Shown here: piece by piece, positions 26,630 through 34,692 of the stretch | Numbering within the stretch: position 1 is the stretch's first letter | Layout of the letters: each line of letters opens with the position of its first letter | Origin: Rhizobium sp. N324 | Lineage (GTDB): Bacteria > Pseudomonadota > Alphaproteobacteria > Rhizobiales > Rhizobiaceae | Assembly (NCBI RefSeq): GCF_001664485.1 | Contig: NZ_CP013630.1 | Location: 2,793,001-2,857,000, forward strand | Length of the DNA: 64,000 nt | Reading direction: 5' to 3' | Made by a program: the position numbers and the translations under genes | The notes under the pieces: generated by a model | Database searches by the model: none | What the model saw: only the letters and a program-made list of their open reading frames with translations | Told to the model about the DNA's origin: nothing

Positions 26630-26830
26630 TCAGCCTTCATTCATATCGGCGGGATCGTAGTTGACGTCCCAATCCTTCTCCGGCTGCTTCTTGCCGGGCG
26701 GGCCTTTGTTCACCGTTGCATCCTCCGAGCCCGTGATAACTGTCGGTTTTGCACTGGCAACGCCGGTGCTCTTCCTGTCGGCCCGGGATTTGGCGAACTG
26801 GCCGGCGGCGTCTTTTTCCGGGTTGGCCAT
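26630..26830 (-). CDS. Small hydrophilic protein, stress-operon candidate
   Basis: 66 residues, Lys/Asp/Pro rich, no hydrophobic segment (MANPEKDAAGQFAKSRADRK ...). Begins one base after the stop of the preceding small gene, so the two are probably coupled and share its upstream EcfG-type promoter. No family recognised. Composition resembles the intrinsically disordered small proteins of general-stress regulons. Confidence 0.65.
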   Translation of the reverse strand: MANPEKDAAGQFAKSRADRKSTGVASAKPTVITGSEDATVNKGPPGKKQPEKDWDVNYDPADMNEG

Positions 26831-26831
26831 C

Positions 26832-27032
26832 TCATTCGCCCTTCTGCTTCATTGCGTCACTGATATTCTTCGTTTCGGGATCGCGGTTGTTTTCGCCGTG
26901 CGCGTCGCGGTTCTTGTCCGGATCGTCCTTGGCTTTCAGGTAACCGCGCGGTGTATTTCCCTTCGGCCCTTCCCAGCGGGGGGATTGGTCGGTCGTGCCG
27001 GGGGCGCCATCCTTGGGGGTCGTCATGCCCAT
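26832..27032 (-). CDS. Small hydrophilic protein, stress-operon candidate
   Basis: 66 residues (MGMTTPKDGAPGTTDQSPRW ...), rich in Asp, Lys, Asn, Gly and Pro, likely disordered. Start at 27032 has AGGAG eight bases upstream; the longer open frame is unsupported. First gene of a two-gene unit, with a GGAAC-N18-TT promoter 30-55 bp upstream. Confidence 0.68.
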   Translation of the reverse strand: MGMTTPKDGAPGTTDQSPRWEGPKGNTPRGYLKAKDDPDKNRDAHGENNRDPETKNISDAMKQKGE

Positions 27033-27060
27033 CGTCGTTTCTCCTTGGTTGAGTTGGAAA

Positions 27061-27085
27061 AACCGGAAAAGGCAGCAAGTGTTCC
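27061..27085 (-). promoter_or_regulatory. RpoE2/EcfG-type promoter for the leftward small-gene pair
   Basis: Reverse strand GGAAC (27085-27081), exactly 18 bases, then TT (27062-27061) in GGTT. It matches the rhizobial general-stress consensus GGAAC-N18/19-TT and ends 28 bp from the start codon at 27032. Confidence 0.75.
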
Positions 27086-27096
27086 CGCAAAAATAT

Positions 27097-27121
27097 GGAA
27101 CAGTGTCGTCGCCCATCGGTT
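27097..27121 (+). promoter_or_regulatory. RpoE2/EcfG-type promoter for the rightward small gene
   Basis: Forward strand GGAAC (27097-27101), exactly 18 bases, then TT (27120-27121) in GGTT. It lies 35 bp before the start codon at 27157 and back to back with the leftward promoter of the same type. Confidence 0.75.
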
Positions 27122-27156
27122 GTTCGGAGGTCGCAACCTCAAACAGGGAGCCGAAA

Positions 27157-27330
27157 ATGAGCAAGACCAACGTCCGTGAAATTCAGAAACGCGCCGAACA
27201 GCAGGTCAGAAACACCAGCGCCGGCGGCCATCTCGGCGGCACCTATTTCGGTCAGCAGCCCGATGGCAAAACCACTTCGGACAGCAGCAACGACAGCGCT
27301 AAGGCCAGGCCCAACGACGGCAACAATTGA
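27157..27330 (+). CDS. Small hydrophilic protein, stress-regulated candidate
   Basis: 57 residues (MSKTNVREIQKRAEQQVRNT ...), with a charged helical N-terminus and a Gly/Ser/Asn/Asp-rich tail. GGGAG precedes ATG 27157. Divergent from the other two small hydrophilic genes with mirror-image EcfG-type promoters, which suggests joint induction in the general stress response. A hairpin (27392-27413, GAGGCCC...GGGCCTC) lies 60 bp downstream. Confidence 0.68.
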   Translation: MSKTNVREIQKRAEQQVRNTSAGGHLGGTYFGQQPDGKTTSDSSNDSAKARPNDGNN

Positions 27331-27440
27331 GCGGCACGCCCGCCAGTGTTTCTCCTTGCATTCTTTAGGCCCGCGCACCCATCTCGCGTTCGAGGCCCCC
27401 TTGCGAGGGCCTCGGGCTCTCTTGGGTGGCGGTGCCAGCC

Positions 27441-27884
27441 TTATTCCTGGATATCGGGTTCAACCACCTTCGCGAGGTTTTTCAGCGACTCCTGCCAGCC
27501 GAGATAACACGCCTCGGGCGGGATGACGTCGGGCACACCGGCCTGGACGATATCCACCTCGGTACCGACCGAGACCTTCTTCAGCGTCACGGTGACTTCC
27601 ATTTCCCCCGGAAGATTGGGGTCGTCGAACTTGTCGGTGTAGCGGACGCGTTCGCCCGGCACGAGTTCGCGGAATTCGCCGCCGAAGGCATGGCTGTTGC
27701 CTGTGGTGAAGTTGCGGAACGACATTCTGAACGTGCCGCCGACAACAGGCTCCAGGTGATGCACGGTGCAGAGGAATCCGTTCGGCGGCAGCCACTTGGC
27801 AAGCGCGTCCGCCTCGATGAATGCGCGGTAGACCTTCTCAGGGGTTGTCGCCAGAACGCGATGCAGGCGTATGGTGTTCGGCAT
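27441..27884 (-). CDS. SRPBCC / AHSA1-domain protein
   Basis: 147 residues, START-like fold: RVLATTPEKVYRAFIEADALAKWLPPNGF at the N-terminus and the C-terminal ACYLGWQESLKNLAKVVEP helix are typical of AHSA1/polyketide-cyclase-like proteins that bind small hydrophobic ligands. Function unknown. ATG 27884 is the natural start with GGATC upstream. Confidence 0.85.
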   Translation of the reverse strand: MPNTIRLHRVLATTPEKVYRAFIEADALAKWLPPNGFLCTVHHLEPVVGGTFRMSFRNFTTGNSHAFGGEFRELVPGERVRYTDKFDDPNLPGEMEVTVTLKKVSVGTEVDIVQAGVPDVIPPEACYLGWQESLKNLAKVVEPDIQE

Positions 27885-28023
27885 GGTCGTGATCCTTTTG
27901 AATGGACGGAATGGACGAGCTAAGGACGGATCAGGTTTGACCGATCCGACACGAGATCGATCTTTTCTTCAAGAAATATCGCTCGAAGCCGGATCGCCCG
28001 TCAGCCCGGCATGCCTGCCCGCG

Positions 28024-28716
28024 TCAGGCCGCGTCCTGCTTGCCCAGCGTATGCAGCAGCAAGCGGGCGGCCTGCTTCGATGAGGCGGGGTTCTGTCCGG
28101 TGATCAGCTGATCGTCCTGGACGACATGCACAGCCCAGTCTTGCGTCGTCGAAAACTTCGCCCCTTGCTCCTTCAGCACGTCCTCGAGCAGATAGGGCAC
28201 GACCTCCACGAGCTGCACGGCCGCCTCCTCGGAATTGGTAAATCCGGTGACCGTCCGACCCTTGGCGATCGGCTCGCCGTCCGGAGCCTTGACCTTGGTC
28301 AATATCCCCGGCGCGTGGCAGACGAGGGCGAGCGGTTTCCCCGCGGCAAGCGTCTCCTCGATCAGCGTGTGGGCGTTGCGGTCGTTTGTCAGGTCCCAGA
28401 GCGGGCCATGACCGCCGGGAAAGAACACGCTGTCATAATCGGCCTGGTCGATGTCAGATAGCTTCAGCGTATTGGCGAGCGCCGACGTTGCCGCCGGGTC
28501 GCGTTCGAACCGGCGCGTATCTTCCGTCTGAAACGCCGGCTCGTTGCTCTTCGGATCGAGCGGAGGCTGGCCGCCTTTGGGCGACGCGAGCGTGACCTCG
28601 GCCCCGGCGTCGCGAAAGACGAAATAAGGGGCGGCGAGTTCCTCGAGCCAGAAGCCCGTTTTCCTGCCGGTATTTCCCAGCTGATCATGCGATGTGAGAA
28701 CCATGAGGATTTTCAT
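28024..28716 (-). CDS. DJ-1/PfpI (Hsp31-like) protein
   Basis: 230 residues of the glutamine-amidotransferase-like superfamily. Nucleophile elbow LVCHAPG with Cys followed by His, conserved FFPGGHGPLWDL and an early Glu region (LEELAAPYFVFRDAG) match the Hsp31/YajL-type glyoxalase III or chaperone class. Such proteins detoxify methylglyoxal or repair glycated molecules. It sits alone, opposite in direction to the rhizopine operon. Confidence 0.85.
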   Translation of the reverse strand: MKILMVLTSHDQLGNTGRKTGFWLEELAAPYFVFRDAGAEVTLASPKGGQPPLDPKSNEPAFQTEDTRRFERDPAATSALANTLKLSDIDQADYDSVFFPGGHGPLWDLTNDRNAHTLIEETLAAGKPLALVCHAPGILTKVKAPDGEPIAKGRTVTGFTNSEEAAVQLVEVVPYLLEDVLKEQGAKFSTTQDWAVHVVQDDQLITGQNPASSKQAARLLLHTLGKQDAA

Positions 28717-28957
28717 TGCCCAACTCCTTCGGCCGGCCGGAAGACAAAGTCTCCCGCGTCCGGTTTAACGGTGAAATACGGCCTGCAATCTCATGCTGAA
28801 TTGGAAGAAATCATAGATCGACTGCACTCGCGATACAAGTGTCGCTCAAACCCTTCACCGACCAGCCTCTATAAGTTCTGAGGCTCCGGTGTATGAAGAG
28901 GGACGGATTGTCCGTAGGATCAATCCGATCGCAGTGGCCATTCCAGGGACCTGAAAA

Positions 28958-29959
28958 GTGAACAAGCCGAATTATCGGGATATCGGCCGCCATGCCGGCG
29001 TCGGGACTGCCACGGTCGAGCGGGTCCTGAACGGACGCGGCGGTGTTCGCCCGGAGCTGGTCGAGAAGGTGATCATCGCCGCGCGCGCGCTGGATTATCC
29101 CCGCAAGCTCCCGGACACCCATCGCGGCCTCCTGCGCATAGAGGTGTTGATGGTCCGTCCTGAAACGACTTTCTATCAGCGGCTCTCCGCAGCATTCGAG
29201 AGGATCGCGGCGACCCTCGACCCGCTGGTCATCGTGCATCGCAGCTTTACCGAAGAGATGAAGCCGGAAGAAATCGCGCGCCGCATCTCGTCGGCCGGCC
29301 TGCGGCGCGCCGGTCTGATTCTGGCGGTGCCCAGCCATCCGGTGATCGGCGCGGCCGTCGAGAAGGTCAGCGCCCAAGGCTTGCCGATGGTCCACGTCGT
29401 CACTCGCGCCTCGGAACGGACAGGCGAATTCGTCGGCATCGACAATTATGCCGCCGGCCGGACGGCAGCGCTCTTCATCAGCCGAATGGCACGCCGGACC
29501 GGTCCCGTCTTTGCGATCTGCCATCCGATCTATCAGGTGCACCGCGATCGGATCCGCGGTTTTTCGGACTATTTTCTCGAACACCCCGGCGCCGGCAGCT
29601 TTCAGCAGCTGGGGTTCGGTCTCGACGACGAGCATCTCGGCGCTGAACTGCTGTCCTCGGCCTTGCGGATGTATCCGGACCTTGCCGGCCTCTACAATGC
29701 CGGCGGTGGCAATTCCGCGCTGATCAATGTGCTGCGCCGGCATGCGCACGAACGCGGCATCTTCTTCGTCGGCCACGAACTCACCGATTATACGCGCAGC
29801 GCCTTGCAGGACGGCGTCATGGATGTGGTGCTGGATCAGGCGCCGGAGGCGCAGGCGCGGCGCGCGCTCGATCTCGTGCTGAACAAAATCGGCCTGACCG
29901 AGATCAAACCGGACCAGGCACCGATCCGTTTCGTTACCATCACCAAGGAGGCGCTTTGA
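28958..29959 (+). CDS. LacI-family regulator of the rhizopine operon
   Basis: 333 residues. N-terminal LacI helix-turn-helix (YRDIGRHAGVGTATVERVLNGRGGV) and hinge, then a periplasmic-binding-protein-like sensor domain. GTG start at 28958 with AGGGACC upstream; no better ATG exists. It heads the moc-type operon 94 bp before mocD in the same direction, so inositol-like or rhizopine ligands are plausible. The moc loci studied earlier use a GntR-type MocR instead, so the regulator differs. Confidence 0.85.
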   Translation: MNKPNYRDIGRHAGVGTATVERVLNGRGGVRPELVEKVIIAARALDYPRKLPDTHRGLLRIEVLMVRPETTFYQRLSAAFERIAATLDPLVIVHRSFTEEMKPEEIARRISSAGLRRAGLILAVPSHPVIGAAVEKVSAQGLPMVHVVTRASERTGEFVGIDNYAAGRTAALFISRMARRTGPVFAICHPIYQVHRDRIRGFSDYFLEHPGAGSFQQLGFGLDDEHLGAELLSSALRMYPDLAGLYNAGGGNSALINVLRRHAHERGIFFVGHELTDYTRSALQDGVMDVVLDQAPEAQARRALDLVLNKIGLTEIKPDQAPIRFVTITKEAL

Positions 29960-30052
29960 TCTAATCAGATCAAGGAAGGCTTCGGCATTCACCGGCGTCC
30001 CTGCTAATTTCCAGGCGACGCCGAGACATCCCGGCGTCCGGAGGAGACGCCA

Positions 30053-31087
30053 ATGGACGATCTGAAATTCGGCAAGCGCAACAAGCGTGGCGACTGGGCG
30101 CCGAACCAGCCTGCCGAAACCGCCCCGCTGTTTGCATTTCCGCCGCGGCTGATGGCGATCCTGAAATGGCTGCCGCATTACTTCTTTCCCTGGAATGCGA
30201 TTTTTGCCGCCTCCGCCGTCGCTTATTGGGCCTGGGTCATTCCGCCGGTGGACACAATGCGCACGCTCAGCGCCGGCTGGATCGCCTGGCTCTATGCGGT
30301 CAACGCCATCGCCGTCTTCCTGTTTTACGGCGCCTTCGAACTGCATCTCTACGTGTTGAAGCGGCAGGAAAACCGCTTCAAGTACAATGGCAAGTTCCCG
30401 GCCGACCACAAGAGCAACGCCTTCTGGTTCGGGAGCCAGAACCTCGACAACATCCTGCGCACCTTCCTGTCGGGCGTGACTATCTGGACCGCTGTCGAGG
30501 TCGGCATGCTCTGGGCCTATGCCAATGGCTACGCGCCGTGGCTGAGTTTTGCGGAAAATCCATGGACGCTGGCGCTCGTCGCGCTCGTGGTGCCTGTTAT
30601 CCACGAGTTCCATTTCTTCTGCATACACCGGCTGATCCATACGCCCTTGCTCTACAAATGGGTGCACTCCGTCCACCACAATTCGGTGAACCCCTCGCCC
30701 TGGTCGTCGCTGTCGATGCATCCGGTCGAGCACCTGCTCTATTTCGGCACGGCGTTCTACCATCTGTTCCTGCCTTCCAATCCGATCATCATGCTCTACC
30801 AGCTGCATTATGCGGGTTTCGGGGCCATTCCCGGCCATGTCGGCTTCGACAAGGTCGAGATCGGCGAGGAGACACTGGTCGATAGCCACGCCTATGCGCA
30901 TTACCTCCACCACAAATATTTCGAGGTGAACTATGGCGACGCGCTGATCCCGCTCGATAAATGGTTCGGCACCTGGCACGACGGCTCCCCCGAGGGCGAG
31001 GCGCAGATGCAGGAGCGCTACCGCAGGCGCAAGGAAAAACTGGCGGCCCGCAAGGCCCGTCTGGAAGTCGGGGGAGCGGCCGAATGA
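30053..31087 (+). CDS. mocD: Diiron membrane oxygenase, MocD-like (sterol desaturase fold)
   Basis: 344 residues of the fatty-acid hydroxylase/sterol-desaturase superfamily. About four membrane helices and the His clusters binding the diiron centre: HEFHFFCIHRLIH (184-196), HSVHH (205-209) and HYLHH (283-287). Its gene overlaps a Rieske ferredoxin gene by ATGA and a ferredoxin reductase follows downstream, giving a complete three-component oxygenase. This matches MocD, the oxygenase that with MocE and MocF demethylates the rhizopine 3-O-methyl-scyllo-inosamine in R. leguminosarum. GGAG precedes ATG 30053. Confidence 0.83.
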   Translation: MDDLKFGKRNKRGDWAPNQPAETAPLFAFPPRLMAILKWLPHYFFPWNAIFAASAVAYWAWVIPPVDTMRTLSAGWIAWLYAVNAIAVFLFYGAFELHLYVLKRQENRFKYNGKFPADHKSNAFWFGSQNLDNILRTFLSGVTIWTAVEVGMLWAYANGYAPWLSFAENPWTLALVALVVPVIHEFHFFCIHRLIHTPLLYKWVHSVHHNSVNPSPWSSLSMHPVEHLLYFGTAFYHLFLPSNPIIMLYQLHYAGFGAIPGHVGFDKVEIGEETLVDSHAYAHYLHHKYFEVNYGDALIPLDKWFGTWHDGSPEGEAQMQERYRRRKEKLAARKARLEVGGAAE

Positions 31088-31395
31088 CCTGGGTTTCAGC
31101 TGGCAAGCTCGACGACATCGAACAGGAAGGCGCCATCCGCTTCGACCATGGCGGCCGCACCTACGCGATCTACCGTGGCCCGGACGACAGCGTCTACTGC
31201 ACCGCCGGGCTCTGCACCCACGAGGCGATCCATCTCGCCGACGGATTGGTCATGGATTTCGAGGTGGAATGTCCGAAGCATTCCGGCGCCTTCGACTATC
31301 GCACCGGCGAGGCCCTCAGGCTTCCCGCCTGCGAGAGCCTGAAAACCTATAAGGCCGAAGTGGTCGATGGAGAGGTTCGCGTCGCTCTGACCTGA
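31084..31395 (+). CDS. mocE: Rieske ferredoxin, MocE-like
   Basis: 103 residues, small soluble Rieske [2Fe-2S] protein with ligands Cys44-x-His46 (CTHEAIH) and Cys63-x2-His66 (CPKHSG). It passes electrons to the MocD-like oxygenase. Start ATG 31084 overlaps the mocD stop, so the two are translationally coupled. Size and context match MocE. Confidence 0.88.
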   Translation: MTWVSAGKLDDIEQEGAIRFDHGGRTYAIYRGPDDSVYCTAGLCTHEAIHLADGLVMDFEVECPKHSGAFDYRTGEALRLPACESLKTYKAEVVDGEVRVALT

Positions 31396-31465
31396 GCCCG
31401 CGACATAGCAGGCCTGGACGGCCTCCGGAATGGATCGGGCGGCCCGGCGCCCTTGGGAGGATAAG

Positions 31466-32410
31466 ATGAAATCAATCTGTGTGGCGGCCGTCCTGGCCGC
31501 CCTGACGACGACTGCTGCCTCGGCCGAGACGATCCGCGTGTCCATGCAGAGTTTCGACAATAATTTTCAGACGCTGCTGCGCGAGGGGCTTCAGGCAAGG
31601 GCATCGAAGCTCACCGGCGTCAATCTTCAGATCGAGGACGCGCAGACCGACGTTTCCAAACAGCGCAGCCAGGTGGACAATTTCATCGCTTCCGGGGTGG
31701 ACGCGATCATCATGACGCTCGCCGATACCTCGGCCGCCACCGGCATCAGCGAGGCGGCCCGGAAGGCAGGAATTCCGCTCGTCTACCTCAACCTCGAGCC
31801 GGAAAATATCGACAAGCTGCCGGAAAAGCAGGCCTATGTCGGCTCGAAGGAAACCGACTCCGGAAGGCTCGGTGCCGAGGCCGCCTGCGATCTGTTGAAG
31901 AAAAACGGCAAGGCGAACGACGCGCAGGCCTATATCCTGATGGGCGATCTGGCGCATCAGGCATCGCGCGACCGCACCTCGTCGGTCAAGGCGACGCTGG
32001 CGGCAGGCGATTGCAAGGGCGTAACCATCGCCGACGAGCAGACCGCCGCCTGGACGCGCACCAACGCCATGGATCTGACCACCAACTGGCTCACGGCGGG
32101 TCGCCCGATCGACGTGATCTTCGCCAATAATGACGAAATGGCGCTCGGCGCCATTCAGGCGCTCAAGGCATCCGGCGTGTCGATGGACGATGTGATCGTC
32201 GTCGGCATCGATGCGACGCAGGATGCGCTCGCTGCCATGGCCGCGGGTGATCTCGATGTGACGGTATTCCAGAACGCCAAGCAACAGGCGGCAAGCGCCG
32301 TCGATGCAGCCGTCGCACTCGCGCACGGCAACAGCGTCGACAAGGAGGTCTGGGTGCCGTTCGAACTGGTGACGCCGAAGAACATGACCGAATACGCCAG
32401 GAAGAACTGA
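31466..32410 (+). CDS. mocB: Periplasmic sugar/inositol-type binding protein, MocB-like
   Basis: 314 residues with a signal peptide (MKSICVAAVLAALTTTAASA) and a ribose/inositol-type periplasmic binding fold: repeating VDAIIMTLADTSAATG and GRPIDVIFANNDEMALGAIQAL. GGGAGG before ATG 31466. Rhizopine MocB is such a protein. No permease or ATPase gene accompanies it here, so it must borrow transporter parts from another system. An orphan binding protein agrees with known moc loci. Confidence 0.85.
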   Translation: MKSICVAAVLAALTTTAASAETIRVSMQSFDNNFQTLLREGLQARASKLTGVNLQIEDAQTDVSKQRSQVDNFIASGVDAIIMTLADTSAATGISEAARKAGIPLVYLNLEPENIDKLPEKQAYVGSKETDSGRLGAEAACDLLKKNGKANDAQAYILMGDLAHQASRDRTSSVKATLAAGDCKGVTIADEQTAAWTRTNAMDLTTNWLTAGRPIDVIFANNDEMALGAIQALKASGVSMDDVIVVGIDATQDALAAMAAGDLDVTVFQNAKQQAASAVDAAVALAHGNSVDKEVWVPFELVTPKNMTEYARKN

Positions 32411-32469
32411 TCCTCCCCGGCCGGCGTCTCCTCCTCACGAGCGCCGGCCGCCTTTTTCACGGAGAAAAC

Positions 32470-33675
32470 ATGGACGGTATGGTCATCATCGGTGCCGGCG
32501 AATCCGGCACCCGGGCAGCCTTTGCCCTGCGTGAAGCCGGCTATTCCGGGCCTGTCACGCTGATTGGAGCCGAGCCTCATCTGCCCTATGAACGGCCTCC
32601 CCTGTCGAAGACAGTCAACGATGCGGTGCAGATGAAGCTGATCTGTGCGGCAGACGCGCTGCAAGCGGCCGGCATTGCCTATCTCAAGGGCCTGTCGGCT
32701 TCGAGGTTGGAAACTGGCGCCGCAACAGTGCGCTTGAGCGACGGACGGGTGCTGCGCTACGAAAAACTGCTTCTGGCGACCGGCGCGCGGCCGAGGCGGC
32801 TCACATGCCCCGGTGCAGCACATGCACTCGACTTCCGCACCCACGCCGACGCCGAAGCGATCTTCTCCCGTGTTGCGCCGGGCCGGAGCGTGGCGATCAT
32901 CGGCGCCGGTCTGATCGGGATGGAACTTGCAGCGGTGCTGCGCGGAAAGGACGTCGCGGTCAACGTGATCGAAGCCGCCCCGAAACCTTTGGGCCGCGCC
33001 GTCCCTGCCCGCTTTGCCGAAAAACTGCACGCCAGGCATGCTGCCGAAGGTGTGCGCTTTCACCTCGATCGAGGCGTGACGGCGATCGGCGACGGCGGCG
33101 TCACCCTGACCGATGGCAGCCTGGTGCATGCCGATCTCGTCGTCAGCGCCATCGGAGTGGTGCCCGAGATCGCCTTGGCGGAAGCAGCGGGACTGGCAAC
33201 CGGCAACGGCATTCTGACGGACGCCTGTCTTCGCACCAGCGCGCCGAACGTCTTCGCTTCAGGCGATTGCGCGGCGGTGGCTGAGCCGGGTGGCGGACAT
33301 GTTCGCTATGAAAGCTGGCGGAATGCCAGGACGCAGGCCGAGACCGCGGCGCGAAACATGGCGGGCGCCGCCGAGACTTTTAGCGCCCTCCCCTGGTTCT
33401 GGTCCGACCAGTACGATCTCGGCCTGCAGGTGGCGGGACTGCCGCAGCCCACCCATCGAACCGTTCAACGTTCGGCCGCGGAAGGCGAGCTCGAATTTTA
33501 CTTCGATGACCGGCGCCTCGTGGCAGCAGCGGGCCTTGGCATCGGCAATGGCCTGGCCAGGGACATCAAGCTCGCCGAGATGCTGATTGCCGCAGGCATC
33601 AGCCCCAGCCCCGCAGAACTGGCAGACCCGGGCGTAAACCTCAAAATGCTTCTGAAGAGCGCGCGGGCCGCATGA
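32470..33675 (+). CDS. mocF: Ferredoxin reductase, MocF-like
   Basis: 401 residues, FAD-dependent pyridine-nucleotide oxidoreductase: FAD motif IIGAGESGTRAA at 6-17, NAD(P)H motif IIGAGLIGMELA near 147, FASGDCAAV and a C-terminal interface domain. Same family as putidaredoxin reductase and MocF. It reduces the Rieske ferredoxin for the oxygenase. GGAG before ATG 32470. Its stop overlaps the next gene by ATGA. Confidence 0.88.
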   Translation: MDGMVIIGAGESGTRAAFALREAGYSGPVTLIGAEPHLPYERPPLSKTVNDAVQMKLICAADALQAAGIAYLKGLSASRLETGAATVRLSDGRVLRYEKLLLATGARPRRLTCPGAAHALDFRTHADAEAIFSRVAPGRSVAIIGAGLIGMELAAVLRGKDVAVNVIEAAPKPLGRAVPARFAEKLHARHAAEGVRFHLDRGVTAIGDGGVTLTDGSLVHADLVVSAIGVVPEIALAEAAGLATGNGILTDACLRTSAPNVFASGDCAAVAEPGGGHVRYESWRNARTQAETAARNMAGAAETFSALPWFWSDQYDLGLQVAGLPQPTHRTVQRSAAEGELEFYFDDRRLVAAAGLGIGNGLARDIKLAEMLIAAGISPSPAELADPGVNLKMLLKSARAA

Positions 33676-34505
33676 CACAGAAGCTGCTGATCTTCCAGTC
33701 GCTCTGGGCCATGGAGCGCCGGCACACGGATGGGCTCGAGCGGACACCCGACGAGAACATCGCGATGATCTTAGAGGCGGGCTTCGACGGCATCAGCGCG
33801 CATTACACCAACCGCGGCGATGTCGTTGCCCTCAACAAGGCCATCCAGGGCAGCGGCTTGAAGATCGAAGGGGTCTGCTTCCCGCGCTCTGTCGACGATC
33901 TGCGTCTGCCACTGGAACTGGCCACGGAGTTTCCGGTCAGCCACATCAACCTGCAACCCGATATCCGCCCGCGCCGCGTCGATGCCTGCCTGCCGCTTCT
34001 CGATGGCTGGATGCGGCTCGCTGAAGATGCCGGCATTCCGGTGTTCATCGAAACACATCGCGACAGGATGACCGCGGACCTGTTCTTTACGCTGGATCTG
34101 CTCGATCAGCGCCCCGACCTGCCGCTGCTGGCCGACCTGTCGCATTTCCTGGTCGGCCGCGAGTTCGCCTTTCCGGTCGATGAAGAAAACCACGCCCTCA
34201 TCCGACGCATCCTAGAGAACGCCCACGCATTTCACGGCCGGATTGCCTCACGTGAACAGGTGCAGATCGAGATCTCCTTTCCGCACCACCGGCCCTGGGT
34301 CGATCTCTTCCTCGAGTGGTGGGAGTATGGTTTTCGCCGCTGGCGATCCCGCGCCGCCGAGAACGCGGAACTGATTTTTACCTGCGAGCTGGGTCCCAAA
34401 CCCTATGCGATCACCGGGAGAGACGGCAACGACTCGACCGATAGGTGGGCTGAGGCCCTGACGCTGCGGCAGCTTGTGCATCAACTCTGGCCTGCCACCG
34501 GCTGA
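33672..34505 (+). CDS. mocC: Sugar phosphate isomerase/epimerase, MocC-like
   Basis: 277 residues, AP-endonuclease-2/xylose isomerase-like TIM barrel, with metal-site candidates in the strand ends VFIETHRDR, LLADLSHF and the internal HGRIASREQVQIE. MocC of rhizopine catabolism is of this family, as are inositol catabolism isomerases. The four-base overlap with mocF places it in the same transcript. Exact reaction unknown. Confidence 0.8.
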   Translation: MTQKLLIFQSLWAMERRHTDGLERTPDENIAMILEAGFDGISAHYTNRGDVVALNKAIQGSGLKIEGVCFPRSVDDLRLPLELATEFPVSHINLQPDIRPRRVDACLPLLDGWMRLAEDAGIPVFIETHRDRMTADLFFTLDLLDQRPDLPLLADLSHFLVGREFAFPVDEENHALIRRILENAHAFHGRIASREQVQIEISFPHHRPWVDLFLEWWEYGFRRWRSRAAENAELIFTCELGPKPYAITGRDGNDSTDRWAEALTLRQLVHQLWPATG

Positions 34506-34616
34506 CATCAGCGTCCCGATCTGCAAATCCCCTGTTGGATCAGTGCAGTGTGCCCAAAATCGTAAGCCTGTCGGCAGAGGTTTGGGATTGTTAATCAGGG
34601 GTGCCTAATGTAAATC

Positions 34617-34636
34617 TTGACGTGCACAAGTTGTGC
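34617..34636. promoter_or_regulatory. Promoter-region palindrome ahead of the signalling operon
   Basis: TTGACG (34617-34622) resembles a -35 box and is overlapped by a perfect palindrome GCACAAGTTGTGC (34624-34636), 57 bp before the ATG of the GGDEF-EAL gene. A regulator-binding site is likely; identity unknown. No clear -10 box at the usual distance. Confidence 0.45.
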
Positions 34637-34692
34637 GACAGTTGATTTGCTACGATATCTGGTTAGGACACTCGACTCGGAGAGGCCCGAAG

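Noticed and set aside
28811..30979. 722-codon open frame on the reverse strand
   Set aside because: Lies opposite the LacI and MocD-like genes, which have clear domain motifs; its own translation is His/Arg/Asp rich without any fold. A high-GC shadow frame.
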